DNA of 64,000 nt, taken from positions 186,001-250,000 of the forward strand of contig CAJQUW010014388.1 in the NCBI GenBank assembly GCA_907163375.1, written 5' to 3'. This DNA comes from Prostheceraeus crozeri (Eukaryota; Platyhelminthes; Polycladida; Euryleptidae). The translations under genes and the position numbers were made by a program. Positions 24,568 to 36,069 of the stretch are shown piece after piece (within the stretch, counting starts at the first letter, position 1; each line of letters starts with the position of its first letter). The notes beneath the pieces are model-generated. The model had not been told where the DNA came from. It worked only from the letters and a program-made list of their open reading frames with translations, and made no database searches.

Positions 24568-25888
24568 GAGAGGTTCCCAACCTGTGGTACGTGAGGTACA
24601 TCAGATGATACGTGAGTACCTGTCCGAAGTAGGCTATATGCATCATGATGATGATTTAATCTATTTAACAGACAAAATCTACTAGGAAAGTCAACTTGAT
24701 TGATCGACAACGAAATTCGATGCAATTTACAGTGTTTCTCTTCATAGTCGTAAAAGACGAAGATCTGTCATGTACATAGATTTCATCAAGTCACATCAAA
24801 CTTTGCATTAAGTTGCTTAGATATCAATGCGACAGGCGGTGCGATGACATGCCGGTGTAACAGTTTAGTTTTACTCCCTGACAAAATTTACTCCCCAGTA
24901 AATTTTTCCTAGGAAATTTTTACTCCCCCAGTAAAATTTGCCTAGGAAATATTTACTCCCCCCTGACAAAATTTACTCCCCCAGTAAATTTGGCCTAGAA
25001 TATTCTTTTCCCTAGTAAATTTAGCCCATCAGATGCAGTTTGACTCGCTGATTTCAAATCTGTCATTGTTATCCCACAAAAACCAAGTTTTTGCTCAGTA
25101 AATGCGATTTTACTTTTTTGGAAGTCAGTTTGTGAAGTTAGCGGATTTTTTGTTACTGACTACTGTTTTCTTCAATTCATGCTAGTCCCATCAATTTGAG
25201 GTTCCTAAGAACGAATCTGCAATCAGAATTGTGAAATTCTATCTAAAAAATAATTTTATAATAATAATAAATTTCCTAGGCAAAATTTACTGGGGGAGTA
25301 AATTTTGTCAGGGGGGAGTAAAAATATCCTAGGAAAAATTTACTGGGGGAGTAAAAATTTCCTAGGCAAAATTTACTGGGGAGTAAATTTTGTCAGGGGG
25401 GAGTAAAAATATCCTAGGAAAAATTTACTGGGGGAGTAAAATATCCTAGGAAAAATTTACTGGGGAGTAAATTTTGGCGGGAGTAAAAATTGACTGGCAC
25501 ACCGGCATTGATCGACCGACAGGTCAAAATCGACAGAACAAAACCATGCATTTTAGATATTGCTTGAAGCTCAGCATCCAAAATCACGTATCAAAAATGC
25601 TTATGGTAAGAAATTTATATTCAACTTGAGCAAGTCAAAAGTATTCATAAGCAATATAGGCTACGTTTCTCAAAAAACGATACACAAACGGGAAGGCTTC
25701 GGGAGAAGCATCCTCAACTTATGGAATGACTGCAATTTGTTTTTTGTTAGAAAAAATAAATTTCTTTGAAATGAAAAAAGAGTTACATCTTTCCTAACAT
25801 AAAAGGAATTTCTTTCAGACTAAGTGGTATGCGGCGAACGCTCAAGATCTCAAGTGGCACTGAGACAGTAAAAGGTTGGGAACCACTG
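24568..25888. mobile_element. hAT-type non-autonomous element inside the LINE
   Basis: Ends are GAGAGGTTCCCAACC on the left and, in reverse complement, CAGTGGTTCCCAACC on the right. The flanks are GCTTAAAT (24560-24567) and GCTGAAAT (25889-25896), an 8-bp duplication with one mismatch, as expected for hAT. It splits a LINE RT frame whose two halves flank it. No transposase motif was recognised inside; an open frame at 25560-25769 is of unknown nature. A separate foldback unit occupies 24849-25508. Confidence 0.7.
24849..25508. repeat. Foldback element built of TTTACTCCCC sub-repeats
   Basis: The ends ATGCCGGTGT (24849-24858) and ACACCGGCAT (25499-25508) are inverted. Each arm is a tandem array of short units combining TTTACTCCCCCAGTAAA, CCTAGGAAA and CCTGACAAAATTTACTCC. 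The left arm (to about 25005) has fewer units than the right (25264-25490). The middle 260 bp is unrelated unique sequence. This is the architecture of foldback-type elements. It is nested within the hAT-type element. Confidence 0.75.
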
Positions 25889-26820
25889 GCTGAAATAATG
25901 CGGATTCACTTGCATGCCATATGGCTGTCGATCTACAAAGGGATTTGATGAGGTTTGCCATCACATATTACCCGACAAGATGGTTTTCAGCGACTTCAGT
26001 AACTTTTTTTGATAAAATTCATATTTCTATCAACGAGTTCGATGGAAAGGGCACATAAGTGACTACGCCCCTGTTACGAGTGGCACTCCGCAGGGATCAT
26101 GTCTTGGTCCGCTTGTATTTGGCATTTTTCTGTCTGACATGACACTTCCTCCGACAAGATCAGATACCATTATTGCAAATAATGCTGATGTTGTTTTAGT
26201 GAGTAATCTGCAGAAAGAAGTGAAATTCGACCCTCTTGTATTAGCATATGCTGAAATGAATGATTGGACCGAGAAAAAAACATGTACATTAAGAAAGAAA
26301 AGTGTAATCAATTTTTTGTACATCGGCGAGGTAGACAGATTAAAAACCTTTTGAGATTCCTGACATTGATTGTCCAAGTAATGTAAAAATTCTGGGTGTG
26401 ATTCTTGACCATCATTCGTCATGGAATGATCCTGTCTTGCCTATCTCGAAAAAATGTCCTCACGTCTTTATGTTCTGTGGCGATTGAAGACTTTTCTCGA
26501 TACACGTGACTTGGTTACTTTGTACAATAACTACATCCGCTCCATTTAAAAATATGCAGCACCTTTGTTTGTCGGCTTGAACAAAACACAAAGTGATTGT
26601 TTAGAAAGAGTGCATCGTTCTCATCGAATTATCTGTGGTACATCAAGACGTTGTTGTAGTTGTGTTAACTTCATTCCTCTGCATCATCGTCGAACTTTAA
26701 TTGGTTTTCGTTTGTTCAACATGTTTTTAAATGATCCTCAGCATCATTTGCACCATCTTTCGCCCCACAAACTGCCTTATTCTGCTAAATTACTTATTTA
26801 TTTAATATTAACCAATTAAT

Positions 26821-27208
26821 TTTTTCCTCTGACTTTTGTCTTATTTATTTGTATTTTTGGTTTTGCCTTGTAAAGTATTGTTGGGTATAGTTTCTTAATT
26901 TTACATCGAGATTTTGTAGGATTCTCTTTGCTATATTTTGTCATATCGTTTGGATTATTTCCATCATTTTAACAATTTTGTAAATGATTCCTTCAGATAT
27001 TTTGGGTTTTTTGTCATAATGGCTATTTATTATTTTAATTTTACTGCAAGCTTTTGTTTCTATAATTTATTTACTTTTATTGTTGTCTGCAGTCTCTTGC
27101 TAGTATCTCTCTCATGCTTCATGCCTCATTAGTATAGTTACAAAGTCGGCAACCTTTAGAGATCTTCCCTTGTCAGATCAGAAACCGGGAGAATGTCAAT
27201 GGAATGTA
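26821..27208. other. Intergenic, T-rich
   Basis: T-rich sequence following the LINE fragment. A 64-codon frame rich in Phe and Tyr (26938-27132) is best explained by base composition. Nothing else was seen. Confidence 0.45.
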
Positions 27209-27560
27209 AGGTACACACGACAAACCATAAGTCGTCACGATCCTCCACAAGCCATTAGTCACAAGCCTCAATCCATAAGTCATTTTGACATTATTTTATC
27301 TCATGACATAACACAAGTAGGTAGAAAAAGACATTATAAAGCATAAGCATGAAGAATGACTTGTTTATCACAACTTCGGTTCTATTGAAGATTGTCGCCT
27401 GAGGATTCTCAACCGGGTAACGACCTGCATGTGGCTTATGACTAATGACATCGGCTTATGGCTTATTGCTTACGGTTTATGGCTGTTTCTGTGTGCCACT
27501 TATCATCGAAACTTAAGTGTTGGAACTTTCTTTGCGGCATATGGCTTGTTTTGTGTGCCT
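27209..27560. mobile_element. MITE with degenerate CATAAGTC/GACTTATG sub-repeats
   Basis: The left end AGGTACACACGACAAACCATA and the right end (reverse complement AGGCACACAAAACAAGCCATA) form imperfect TIRs. The interior holds many degenerate copies of AAGCCATTAGTC and ATAAGTC on the left and their complements on the right. No coding sequence, and no clear target duplication. Confidence 0.55.
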
Positions 27561-27643
27561 CCGGCCTAAGTTGTCGGTGCTAATAGGGTGTAGGGAATTA
27601 TCAGACAAGTTTACCTGAAGCTGTATTGGTGATGATCTACAAG

Positions 27644-28510
27644 CAGGCTTGCCGCTGGGATTGGGTTGGGATTGGGCTACCAAAATTGCAGCCCAATCCC
27701 AATAAGCCCTCTCCCAACAAAATGTAAATTTAATCGTTAGCACGTTACAAATATTTTCGGGTTGTACTGAGCAGTTCATTTTGCTGTGTCTTCAGTCTGA
27801 CCTTGCCTCCACTTGCCTCTCTCGAATTCGAGCACTGAGAGCTCTTAGTGTGATTCACACAGTCAGCTTTAACCCTAATCTACGGCTCTAACTTCCCTAG
27901 TTGCTAAAAATAGTACTACTAAAAAGACAGCAACTATGTAATAGTATGAATAGGCTTATACAATTGGCATGTATGTTGTCATGCGCTTCGGCGCTTCTGC
28001 AATTAAGCTATACATTGTAAGCTATTTAGGCTTATTTAACCGTATAAGCCGCTGTTTACTGCCTGTTGCCTACTGTGCGTGTGAGCCCGTGTCGCGAGCT
28101 GTTTATTGACATCGTATTATCCGATATAGGCTTAATTAATACCAAGTGTATTTGTAGTTCATACATATATAGGCTATAAACGTAGGCCCCATAACCTCTT
28201 GGGTGAAGCCAGTGTCGGTGCAAAATTTAGCCATGCAGTAAGCCTATCACACATAATTGTGTAAAATCAATTAAAGCCCCTATTACTGTTAAGGTCAATA
28301 TAGTCCTAGGCCTACGTCCGTGCACTTCGTCAATTCAAAAAGTATCACATATGGTAGGCCTGAGTAACAAGTCCCGATACAGCTTAGGGTCAAATTCCGC
28401 ATGCTTTTAGCTCTAAAGCTGGCTATCGGGATATAAATTGGGATCTATTGGGATACCAATGAAAATTCTCATTGGGATTGGGCTGAAAATTCATCCCATC
28501 GGCAAGCCTG
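27644..28510. mobile_element. hAT-type non-autonomous element, 8-bp TSD
   Basis: The element starts CAGGCTTGCCG and ends CGGCAAGCCTG, with TIRs extending into TGGGATTGGG-type sequence. A perfect 8-bp duplication TCTACAAG flanks it (27636-27643 and 28511-28518), diagnostic of hAT mobilisation. The 867-bp interior shows no transposase. Confidence 0.85.
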
Positions 28511-28518
28511 TCTACAAG

Positions 28519-29410
28519 TCAACCAGGACGAAGTTACATTTTACATATGTGTATCAGCACGTAACACCAATGAATATATCTTCTAAATTGTGCTTTCCGA
28601 ACCACAACAACCGACGCCGCCTCGCGAAATCAATAGATGAACGTGGAAATATTCTTTCTACTTAGTCCATGCAGTGTCTGCGGTGAAGGTTCATCTTAAT
28701 CGACAAACCAGGCTTTACATTCGATGAATTGTGACGTCACTCTATCCTATTTGAAGGATAGATACAAATCAGTTAACCTTATCATTATAAGGGAGTGATT
28801 CGGCCTTGAGTCGCATATTTGCTGAGGTCTCTTTAAAATTAGAAGCCGATCGGGCTACGTTTTTGTGATTTATTTCTACCCTATCTTCAAGTTACCAGCA
28901 AAACATTGCTGGATTTGCTCCATGCACTAAAAGGTCAGCTGCACGACCTCCTTTAAAAATGTATTACTTTGAACCTCTGAATTTTGCCACCTTTTGTTAA
29001 CACTTGAGGTTGACTCAATTTTTCGAACATTCGGAGCTGCATTTCTTAATAGGAAAGTCTTTGCCAAACGAATCGGATAATCGAATAGCACTGTCTGAAA
29101 TTTGAAAGCAATTATTCGATTCGCGAATATATTGTATTCTATCATTCATAGTCGCAACGGTGGTGCGACTCTTCAAAAGCTTGGCTCTAAAGCAAGCTGA
29201 GCGGCAGAAATTTCTGTGTAGGTCCTCTGCTGTGTGTAGGCTACCAAGTGAATTTAGAAATTGGGCAGCAGGAATTTTAGTTTTATGTTTTGCAAGAAAA
29301 ATCTTTTATAGAAATATACAAGTCCAAATATTGAAGGTTATTTATAGCATAATGGCCACAGTTTTAATTAAAAACTGATGCCGCCGCTAAAAAACTTACG
29401 TTGAAGACAA
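28519..29410. other. Intergenic, nothing recognised
   Basis: Between the hAT-type MITE and the truncated 3' side of the BEL/Pao element. No motif-bearing frame was seen. The integrase catalytic core and 3' LTR expected for the BEL/Pao element are not found here. Confidence 0.45.
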
Positions 29411-29707
29411 TTATTGCATCATTTGGATTAACACAACTTGTATCTGCTGCGCATCGCCAAGTTTCGCTGTTATACATGATACCCACGTATTATTTCTTGT
29501 AAAATTTGATTTCACCGGAATTGCATGAATAGCCCAATATTTGGCACGGACCATCGACAAAACATGATTTCTACTTACATGGCCATGTATTCCATGGAAA
29601 AATTCAATAATCAAACAAGTCACATGGTTTCGCGGCGGAATGATAATAGGATGCTTCGCATTCTCCGATAAATGAGATTTAGACAATCTCCCGCCGACTC
29701 TCAACAA
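29411..29707 (-). pseudogene. BEL/Pao integrase zinc-binding region
   Basis: Begins LLRVGGRLSKSHLSENAKHP and continues with HHCC-type zinc ligands within HGIHGHVSRNHVLSMVRAKYW, a strongly conserved BEL/Pao block. After the VKSNFTRN segment the frame degenerates. A Cys pair remains in SCITAKLG. The catalytic DDE core that should follow is missing, so the copy is truncated here. Confidence 0.8.
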
Positions 29708-29950
29708 TCCTTGAGAGATGAATGGAGCAAGCTATCTTTTGTAACCGCGTCCTTTTACTTTCAACGATTCTATTTCTTTCTCATAATGAATTCTTTGGAC
29801 ATACATAATGATTTCATTTTCTGATTATTCAGTTTCAGATCTACGTATGCTTTGATCGCTGCATGATGCCCTGTTAGCTTTGTTACCATATCGAGAAATG
29901 ATAAAAGATTTGAATCTTAACAGCCATGCCGTGGCTATCCTCAGTCTTGT

Positions 29951-30479
29951 CTAGCTAGAATAGTGCTCAATGAAGTTCTTGAGTAGATTATCAACTTTGG
30001 ATACGGCATGAACTGTTGCTTTATTCCTAAATTCTTCATTAAGATTTGCCGTTGTGGTGTCAGAGGATGGTGCCATGTCATTAGCACGAACGTGCCCGTA
30101 CTGCAAAAATCTCGGACCTTTCAACCACTCATTTCTTTCTTTGATAAAAGTGAGACTTTTACTTCTGCTGTTCATATCAGCAGGATTCATTTTAGTACCA
30201 CTGATTGGGATGACAGTTATCATGAATCTCTGCGACGCGATTTGCAACGAAAGTCTTATATCTGCGTGACTCATTTCTTATAAAATGTAAAGCAGATGTT
30301 GAATCTGTCCAAAACACGATTTTATCAAATTGAACAATTTCTGAGCGCAGATAATTACTCAATCTAAATGAGAAAATAGCTGCTTGAAGCTCTAAGCAAG
30401 GAATGGACAAGGATTTTAGGGGTGATACTCGAACTTTGGATAAAACCATATTACAATTGACATCATTGGAGTCATTCAT
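29951..30479 (-). pseudogene. BEL/Pao RNase H and connecting region
   Basis: Two overlapping frames cover KVRVSPLKSLSIPCLELQAA, then FWTDSTSALHFIRNESRRYK and FVANRVAEI, and in a second frame NPADMNSRSKSL and WLKGPRFLQYG. These are the RNase H and tether blocks found between RT and integrase in BEL/Pao polyproteins. A frame change lies around 30200-30270. Confidence 0.75.
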
Positions 30480-30766
30480 GCGGCGTGCAACTATGCTACT
30501 GCTCCATAAGCTCTTTCACCAGCGTCACTAAACATATAGAGTTCTCTTCTCATTACAGCACCGAAATCAATCTCTTCCACACATCTGGGAATTGAGAATG
30601 AATCAAGATTCTGGAAATCACTGACCCAGTCAGCTAGTGAATTATTATACTACGAGGGAATAATGTCATCTCAACTACTCTTTTCTCTCATCAAATCTTT
30701 CAATATAATTCTTCCTCGCAAGATAGCGGGAGACAAGAAACCGAGAGGATCGTAAATGGAGCCCAC

Positions 30767-31675
30767 TTAAGACAACAATTGACGTCTAGTTCTTGGTATC
30801 TGATCACATTCAAACTTGAATTTGAATGTATCAGCTTCAGCGTCCCATAAAACACCTAGTGTTCTCTCTTGCGGTAAAGATTTTTCATGGAAATCAATGT
30901 GGGATAAGGATTTAGCTCTTTTAGACTCACAAATATTTTCAATGACTTCTTTCTTATTACTGAGAAACCTCGTTATATTGAAGCCACCTAAGCTCATGAA
31001 CCTTGAAATATTCTCATTGAACTGATTGGCACACTCAGTAGATGGAACTGAATGGAGCTGATCATTAACATAAAATCCTCGGTCAACTGAGTCTATCACA
31101 TCTTGTGGAAATTCATGCAGTACGCAAGCGCATGGTCAAGCGCAGTACGCTTCAATGCAAAGTTGGAACATGCTGGCGACGAGGTCGTTCCGAACAAATG
31201 AACACTCATATGATACTCTATCACATCACCTTGAGATATATCATTATTCTTCCACCAAAGAAATCTCAACGTATTATGGTCATCAGGATGCAGTCTGACT
31301 TGATTGAACATGGCTACTATGTCACCAGTAATTGCTACATAATCATTCTGAAATCTTAGGAGAGCACCTACAAGATTGCTTGTTATATCACGGCCACTAA
31401 GAAGACAAGAATTCAGCGACACATCAGTGAACTTGGCTGCACAGTCAAACTACTCCGACTGTATCTGGCTTGTGTGGATTTATAACAGGATGGTGTGGTA
31501 AATAGCAAATCGGTTGAGATTGTAGATTCTTCAGCTCACATACTGGGACTTCACTCGCACAATTTTTCGAGCCATTTTCATCAATTAGTGTACTTCTTGC
31601 ACATGACTAGATCTTTCAATAATTTTCTTTTCAAGTGATTTAGTCTTGACTCAACTACAATTCGATATTTGGCAG
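30767..31675 (-). pseudogene. BEL/Pao reverse transcriptase
   Basis: The N-terminal RT side (31675-31430) shows VVESRLNHLKRKLLKD and a CYLPHHPVINPHKP block with stops. The next frame (31422-31096) has GDIVAMFNQVRLH and FLWWKNN, with the first catalytic Asp in DIVAMF, then HLFGTTSSPACSNFAL. The following frame (31099-30767) starts at the active site, read as FYVNDQLHS where the family has VDD, so one catalytic Asp is changed to Asn. LGGFNITRFLSN and ERTLGVLWDAE complete the domain. It is inactive as read. Confidence 0.8.
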
Positions 31676-32120
31676 TGTATCAGAATATCAAAAACGTATA
31701 TTTTTTCAATTGAAAAACACGTACAAATAATACAAAGCAGATGAAAGTGAATAAGATGACTGATGACAAGGCGAATGGAGGTATTTACACATATGACAAT
31801 TAAGAGGAGGTGAGATTAAATAATTATGATAATAATACACGAAATGACACTATCTGGAAGGAGAGGACATTTTCATAAATAGTTAGCATGTTTAAGCAAG
31901 CCAAGATTTATTTTGTGAAAGTCATGTATCATCTTAGTTTAGCAAGGAAAAATCTGAAGAATTGATAAAAAGGGCATATCAGTTTATACATTCAAAATTA
32001 GTAGCGCACGCCAACATTCGTCTCGCCTAATTATTAAGTCCTACTTATTAAGAGGTTCAGAACGAAACGTGACATGCATACATATATGAAATGTTAATAT
32101 CACATCGTTATCATTAGGGC

Positions 32121-32555
32121 CACGGTGGTCCCAAACACATGTTTTATGAAAAAAATTGTACAAGAAAGCTATGATGTTTTTTACATTTGTTCAGGTCTAC
32201 TTTATCAAAATATATAAATATTTAAATGTTTCACCGTACTATTCATGAAATATTCAAAATTTGAATTTTTTTGAATTTTTGAGACATACTACTTATTTAA
32301 TTTTCAAAAAATCTCTCGAACAAAAAAATGTACTGAACTTCTATGAACATGACTAAATTATATAAGCTATAATGAGCATTTGGTTAAAAATTTAGAGGAT
32401 TTCATCGAGCTATTGCAGAGAAAAGCACTTTAGAACATTAACTGATCAGAATTTTTATTTTCATTTTTGACATTTTTATTATTCCTAACTGACGCATAAT
32501 TGCACTAACTCAGTGACGGAACTTTTCATCAGTGTGAACCTCAAGGAATCATAAG
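32121..32555 (+). repeat. Left TIR of Chapaev-type copy 2
   Basis: Starts CACGGTGGTCCCAAACAC. It matches 35420-35855 in reverse complement with, by eye, only a single-base run-length difference near the tip. Confidence 0.9.
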
Positions 32556-33024
32556 ATATCATTTAATTTTTTACATTGAGCTATCGCATCCCGATTTGCT
32601 TCAATGTTCTGTCATTCGTTATGTAGCCTTGTCATACGTACCATGTATCAAAAAATTCTATTTACTTCTAGTTGCAAATTCATGTATTACTCCATCGGCC
32701 ACTCTTCAGTTTCATGCTATGGATTCGATATGCTGAAGGTATTTTTGTGGCAGTTACTTTACTCACATCTAATCGAATTTTTAAATCATACAAGTCCTCA
32801 GGGAAGGCTGTCGAATATTATACTCGTTTTTTGAAGTACAACAAGTAATTTATCACTTAGACTTCATAATGATAAATAACTATCAATGCAAAAACGTTTT
32901 GAAGACAAGTAAAAACAAAATAGCTTGCAAGAAACGTTTTACTTAATAACAAATTCCGTCACACCTGCCGAACATAAGGGCAAATACGTCTGGTAGTCTA
33001 CATGTATGAGTAAGAAGTCTCTGA

Positions 33025-34976
33025 TCATATATGTTTGCTATTGAACTCAACAATGGTGTCAAATAAAGCTTTGGAATAACTTGGATGAGAAGTGAAGTTG
33101 ATTTTTCGTCTTGACCAAAACATCTCAAAACAGAATGAACAGATTCTGACGCTTGTTCAGAAAACATAGATAATGTGCCGTATTTGCTGCAAAATTGTGG
33201 TACATGAGTAATCAAAATGTGGACTTTCGGGGTTACATTGATATCAAGACTCCGGTATGAGTCAGCAAACTTTGCAATATCATCGTCATATGTGTCAGAA
33301 AGTACAGTGCCGAAGCAGGACTGCACGACAGCATTCAATGCGCGGAACACATCAACATAACGAAGAACATACAATGGACAAAATTGTACCAAAATATCAA
33401 CATTTTCAGCAGCTTATTACAGTCTCCACCTATAAACTCACCACCATGATACCCGCATTGTACTACTCCAACTCTCTTGGGCCATTCTTCGGACATAGGC
33501 CAGATTTTCTGCATCTCGCGAAAGATGTGATTAAAAGGTCCCATCAGTAAATGCAGTTCAGGTGGAGGTATCAAATCAATGATATATTTACTGCAGAAAC
33601 TTTTAATAAGAGGCGAATTTATGCAATTTTTGAAATTTTTGGCGTCAGAAAATTTTGATCCACTTTTCTTCCAGTTTTCATAGTTCAACTTTATATTGCT
33701 AAGTGTTCTCAGCTTTGAAGACTCCCATACGCCATTGGTTGTTTCACAGTAACAGCACGGATGTGTGGCGCCATGGGATTGAATGCCGCAAAGAATATTA
33801 GCTACTTTGAGGTCCGTAGCCAAGACAAAGTCAACTCCGTGTGGAAGTAGAGAAATTTCATCTAAACAACTTTCGATGTTGATAAAAGACTCTTGCATGT
33901 TAGGAACAATACAAAGAATGAATAGGCATTTAACGCCAGAGTCAGCGGCCTTCGAGGCTGCAGCAGCAGTAGAAGGTACCTTTGAAACGAGATTGAGGCA
34001 TATCTTAAAAAAACCTTGGCCGCCATCGATTCCGATTTTGATGAGGGTATCTTCGACACTGTAATTTCGTTCTCTCATGATGTAATCAACGAAAGACTGG
34101 AAATCATTCACAACGATGGATGGTCGAGTTACTGGAGTATATTTCGATGGATCTGACGTCGACTTTTCGTACAAGGTAATGCTCCGCTCCTGAAAGAAGG
34201 GCTGTAATCGTCTGGAAATGTCAGATAAATTGTCTCTTAATTGTGGCTCAACACATTTTCGTCCAATATTAGCCACAGATTTCACTTGATTCAAAGACAA
34301 GTTAGTTTCCATCTGCAGATTACTGAAGCCTTCAGCAGTCAATTGTTGATGGTGAGGACATGAGAGAAACAGATTTTGATGCCCCAGCTGATGACTCAGA
34401 CAGTCGCTGTCGTATAATGGTTGAACAAAGTTGGTCCCGCTGTGAACTGCCCAGGTTCTTGATGGTATTCTGAATCGCCGTTTCAGTTGTGCATGTATGG
34501 TTCTTTCCTTTTCCAATTATAGAAAAACATCTTGAGCACAATAACTGCGGCTCAGGAGCAGAAGACACAGAAGAGTCGAGATCTGGATTTCTTGGTCGTC
34601 CAACGGTGATTTCGGCAGGCTTATCACGAACAGATGGACACACGCTAGACAAGGAATACTTTCCAATATTACAAATAGCACATGAACCATTCTCACATGA
34701 TGCTGAACGTGTTATTGATCGATGGTATTTTTGAAAGTCTTGTATGTTGATTTTGCGGCGATAAATACCTCTTTTGTATTCATACAAAATCGTTTTGTCC
34801 GTCTGACAAAGACCACATGGCAGCCGTTCGTCTTGTGGATCAAAGTTCTGTAGAACAAATGACCTTATTGTGGCCAACAGATTTTCTGTGATTTTTTCTG
34901 TTGCTTTTCGTCCACAAACTATGCAGACTGTCTTTCTGCATTCTTCATGACTTTTGCGCTGTTGACGGTGCGACAT
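33025..34976 (-). pseudogene. RAG1-related Chapaev-type transposase, broken copy 2
   Basis: The N-terminus (34976-34332) is a cysteine-rich domain: TVCIVCGRK, LPCGLCQTD, CENGSCAICNIGKYS, a GRPRNPD segment and LLCSRCFS with NHTC, resembling the RAG1 N-terminal zinc region shared with N-RAG-TP/Chapaev proteins. The catalytic part (34516-33335) has IGIDGGQGFFKICL (Asp like RAG1 D600), ATDLKVANILCG, HPCCYCETT, IPPPELHLLMGPFN and HGGEF. The third frame (33392 on) has VTPKVHILITHVPQF then MFSEQASESVHS (Glu like E962). The C-terminal tail ends SKHI at TGA 33027-33025, in yet another frame. Three frame changes (near 34345, 33400 and 33125) break it. No other gene lies inside the TIRs. Confidence 0.8.
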
Positions 34977-35419
34977 TTCGATGCAACAGTGAATGTTTGG
35001 AAATGCGCCTTAAATGTATTGTTCGCATTCAATGAATAGTGACACGGACATGATTTGACGCATTTAACGAATGTTTACCGATTGAGGTTGAATTGAATTC
35101 ACAACAAACGATCTACACAATAATTGATCAGCTTGAGAATGAAGTAAAATTGCTACACCTAATGACTAAACCCTGTGGGAATCGAATCATGCGAACAGTC
35201 ATGCCGGTACTGAAATTATTTATTAGAAATCTACATGTTATGCGTCAACCTTATTATCTGCTGCGAACACTGAGATGTCTTTCGATCAACTGTAAATGAT
35301 GTGAAACTGTAACTAATTTGTGATAATGTGAAACGATCAGTGAATAGAGAACACAAAAGAGCTGACAAAGCCCATGCCATTTGTATACCCAGCAATGCGA
35401 TGCGAATAATAAAATAATG

Positions 35420-35855
35420 CTTATGATTCCTTGAGGTTCACACTGATGAAAAGTTCCGTCACTGAGTTAGTGCAATTATGCGTCAGTTAGGAATAATAAA
35501 AATGTCAAAAATGAAAATAAAAATTCTGATCAGTTAATGTTCTAAAGTGCTTTTCTCTGCAATAGCTCGATGAAATCCTCTAAATTTTTAACCAAATGCT
35601 CATTATAGCTTATATAATTTAGTCATGTTCATAGAAGTTCAGTACATTTTTTTGTTCGAGAGATTTTTTGAAAATTAAATAAGTAGTATGTCTCAAAAAT
35701 TCAAAAAAATTCAAATTTTGAATATTTCATGAATAGTACGGTGAAACATTTAAATATTTATATATTTTGATAAAGTAGACCTGAACAAATGTAAAAAACA
35801 TCATAGCTTTCTTGTACAATTTTTTTTCATAAAACATGTGTTTGGGACCACCGTG
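35420..35855 (-). repeat. Right TIR of Chapaev-type copy 2
   Basis: Reverse complement starts CACGGTGGTCCCAAACAC and runs to CAAGGAATCATAAG. It is the partner of 32121-32555. Confidence 0.9.
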
Positions 35856-36069
35856 GGGCGGACAACTTTTGACCTAAAAAGATGAGAATTTTGACCTATA
35901 TATATTCCAAAATTTTTACCTTATTTTGACCTATAGCATAGAAAACGCATTACGCTAACAACACAGTGGACTATAATGTATTAATTACATAATGAGGTAC
36001 AGCAATACAACACGTGTTTATGAAACAGTTGAATGAAGTCCTGGGAAGGATGAAGTATATATCTAAAGT

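Larger units (their letters stand above)
24404..26820 (+). pseudogene. CR1/L2-like LINE reverse transcriptase, split and decayed
   Basis: The first piece (24406-24567) has RT block PVPDRLFEKELVKI, then CKRYGYRHKGSTTCALLDI (the family consensus is QYGFR..ST..ALLD). The frame is interrupted by a 1.3-kb hAT-type insertion (24568-25888). The second piece continues from 25897 with AVDLQRDL, where LDLSKAFD is expected, and GTPQGSCLGPLVFGIFLSDM. The YADD catalytic motif has decayed to NNADV. The thumb follows (KILGVILDHHSSW, LERVHRSHRIICG). Multiple stops and shifts. The endonuclease domain is absent, cut off at the junction with the Penelope-like element on the left. Confidence 0.7.
32121..35855 (-). 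mobile_element. Chapaev-type RAG1-related DNA transposon, copy 2
   Basis: A 3735-bp element with about 435-bp, nearly identical terminal inverted repeats (32121-32555 and 35420-35855). The 4-bp target duplication is GGGC (32117-32120 and 35856-35859). Both ends start CACGGTGGTCCCAAACAC. The gene inside (34976-33025, -) encodes a transposase with the same motif order as copy 1 at 9038-12407, but the proteins and TIRs are clearly diverged, so these are two subfamilies. The target site is within the left TIR of a hAT element. Confidence 0.88.

Noticed and set aside
32604..32834. Coding frame just inside the Chapaev copy 2 TIR
   Set aside because: The frame has no motif, is AT-rich, and is on the opposite strand to the transposase. 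It looks like chance.
33257..34064. Plus-strand frames across the Chapaev copy 2 transposase
   Set aside because: They are antisense shadows of the minus-strand transposase, which carries the conserved motifs.
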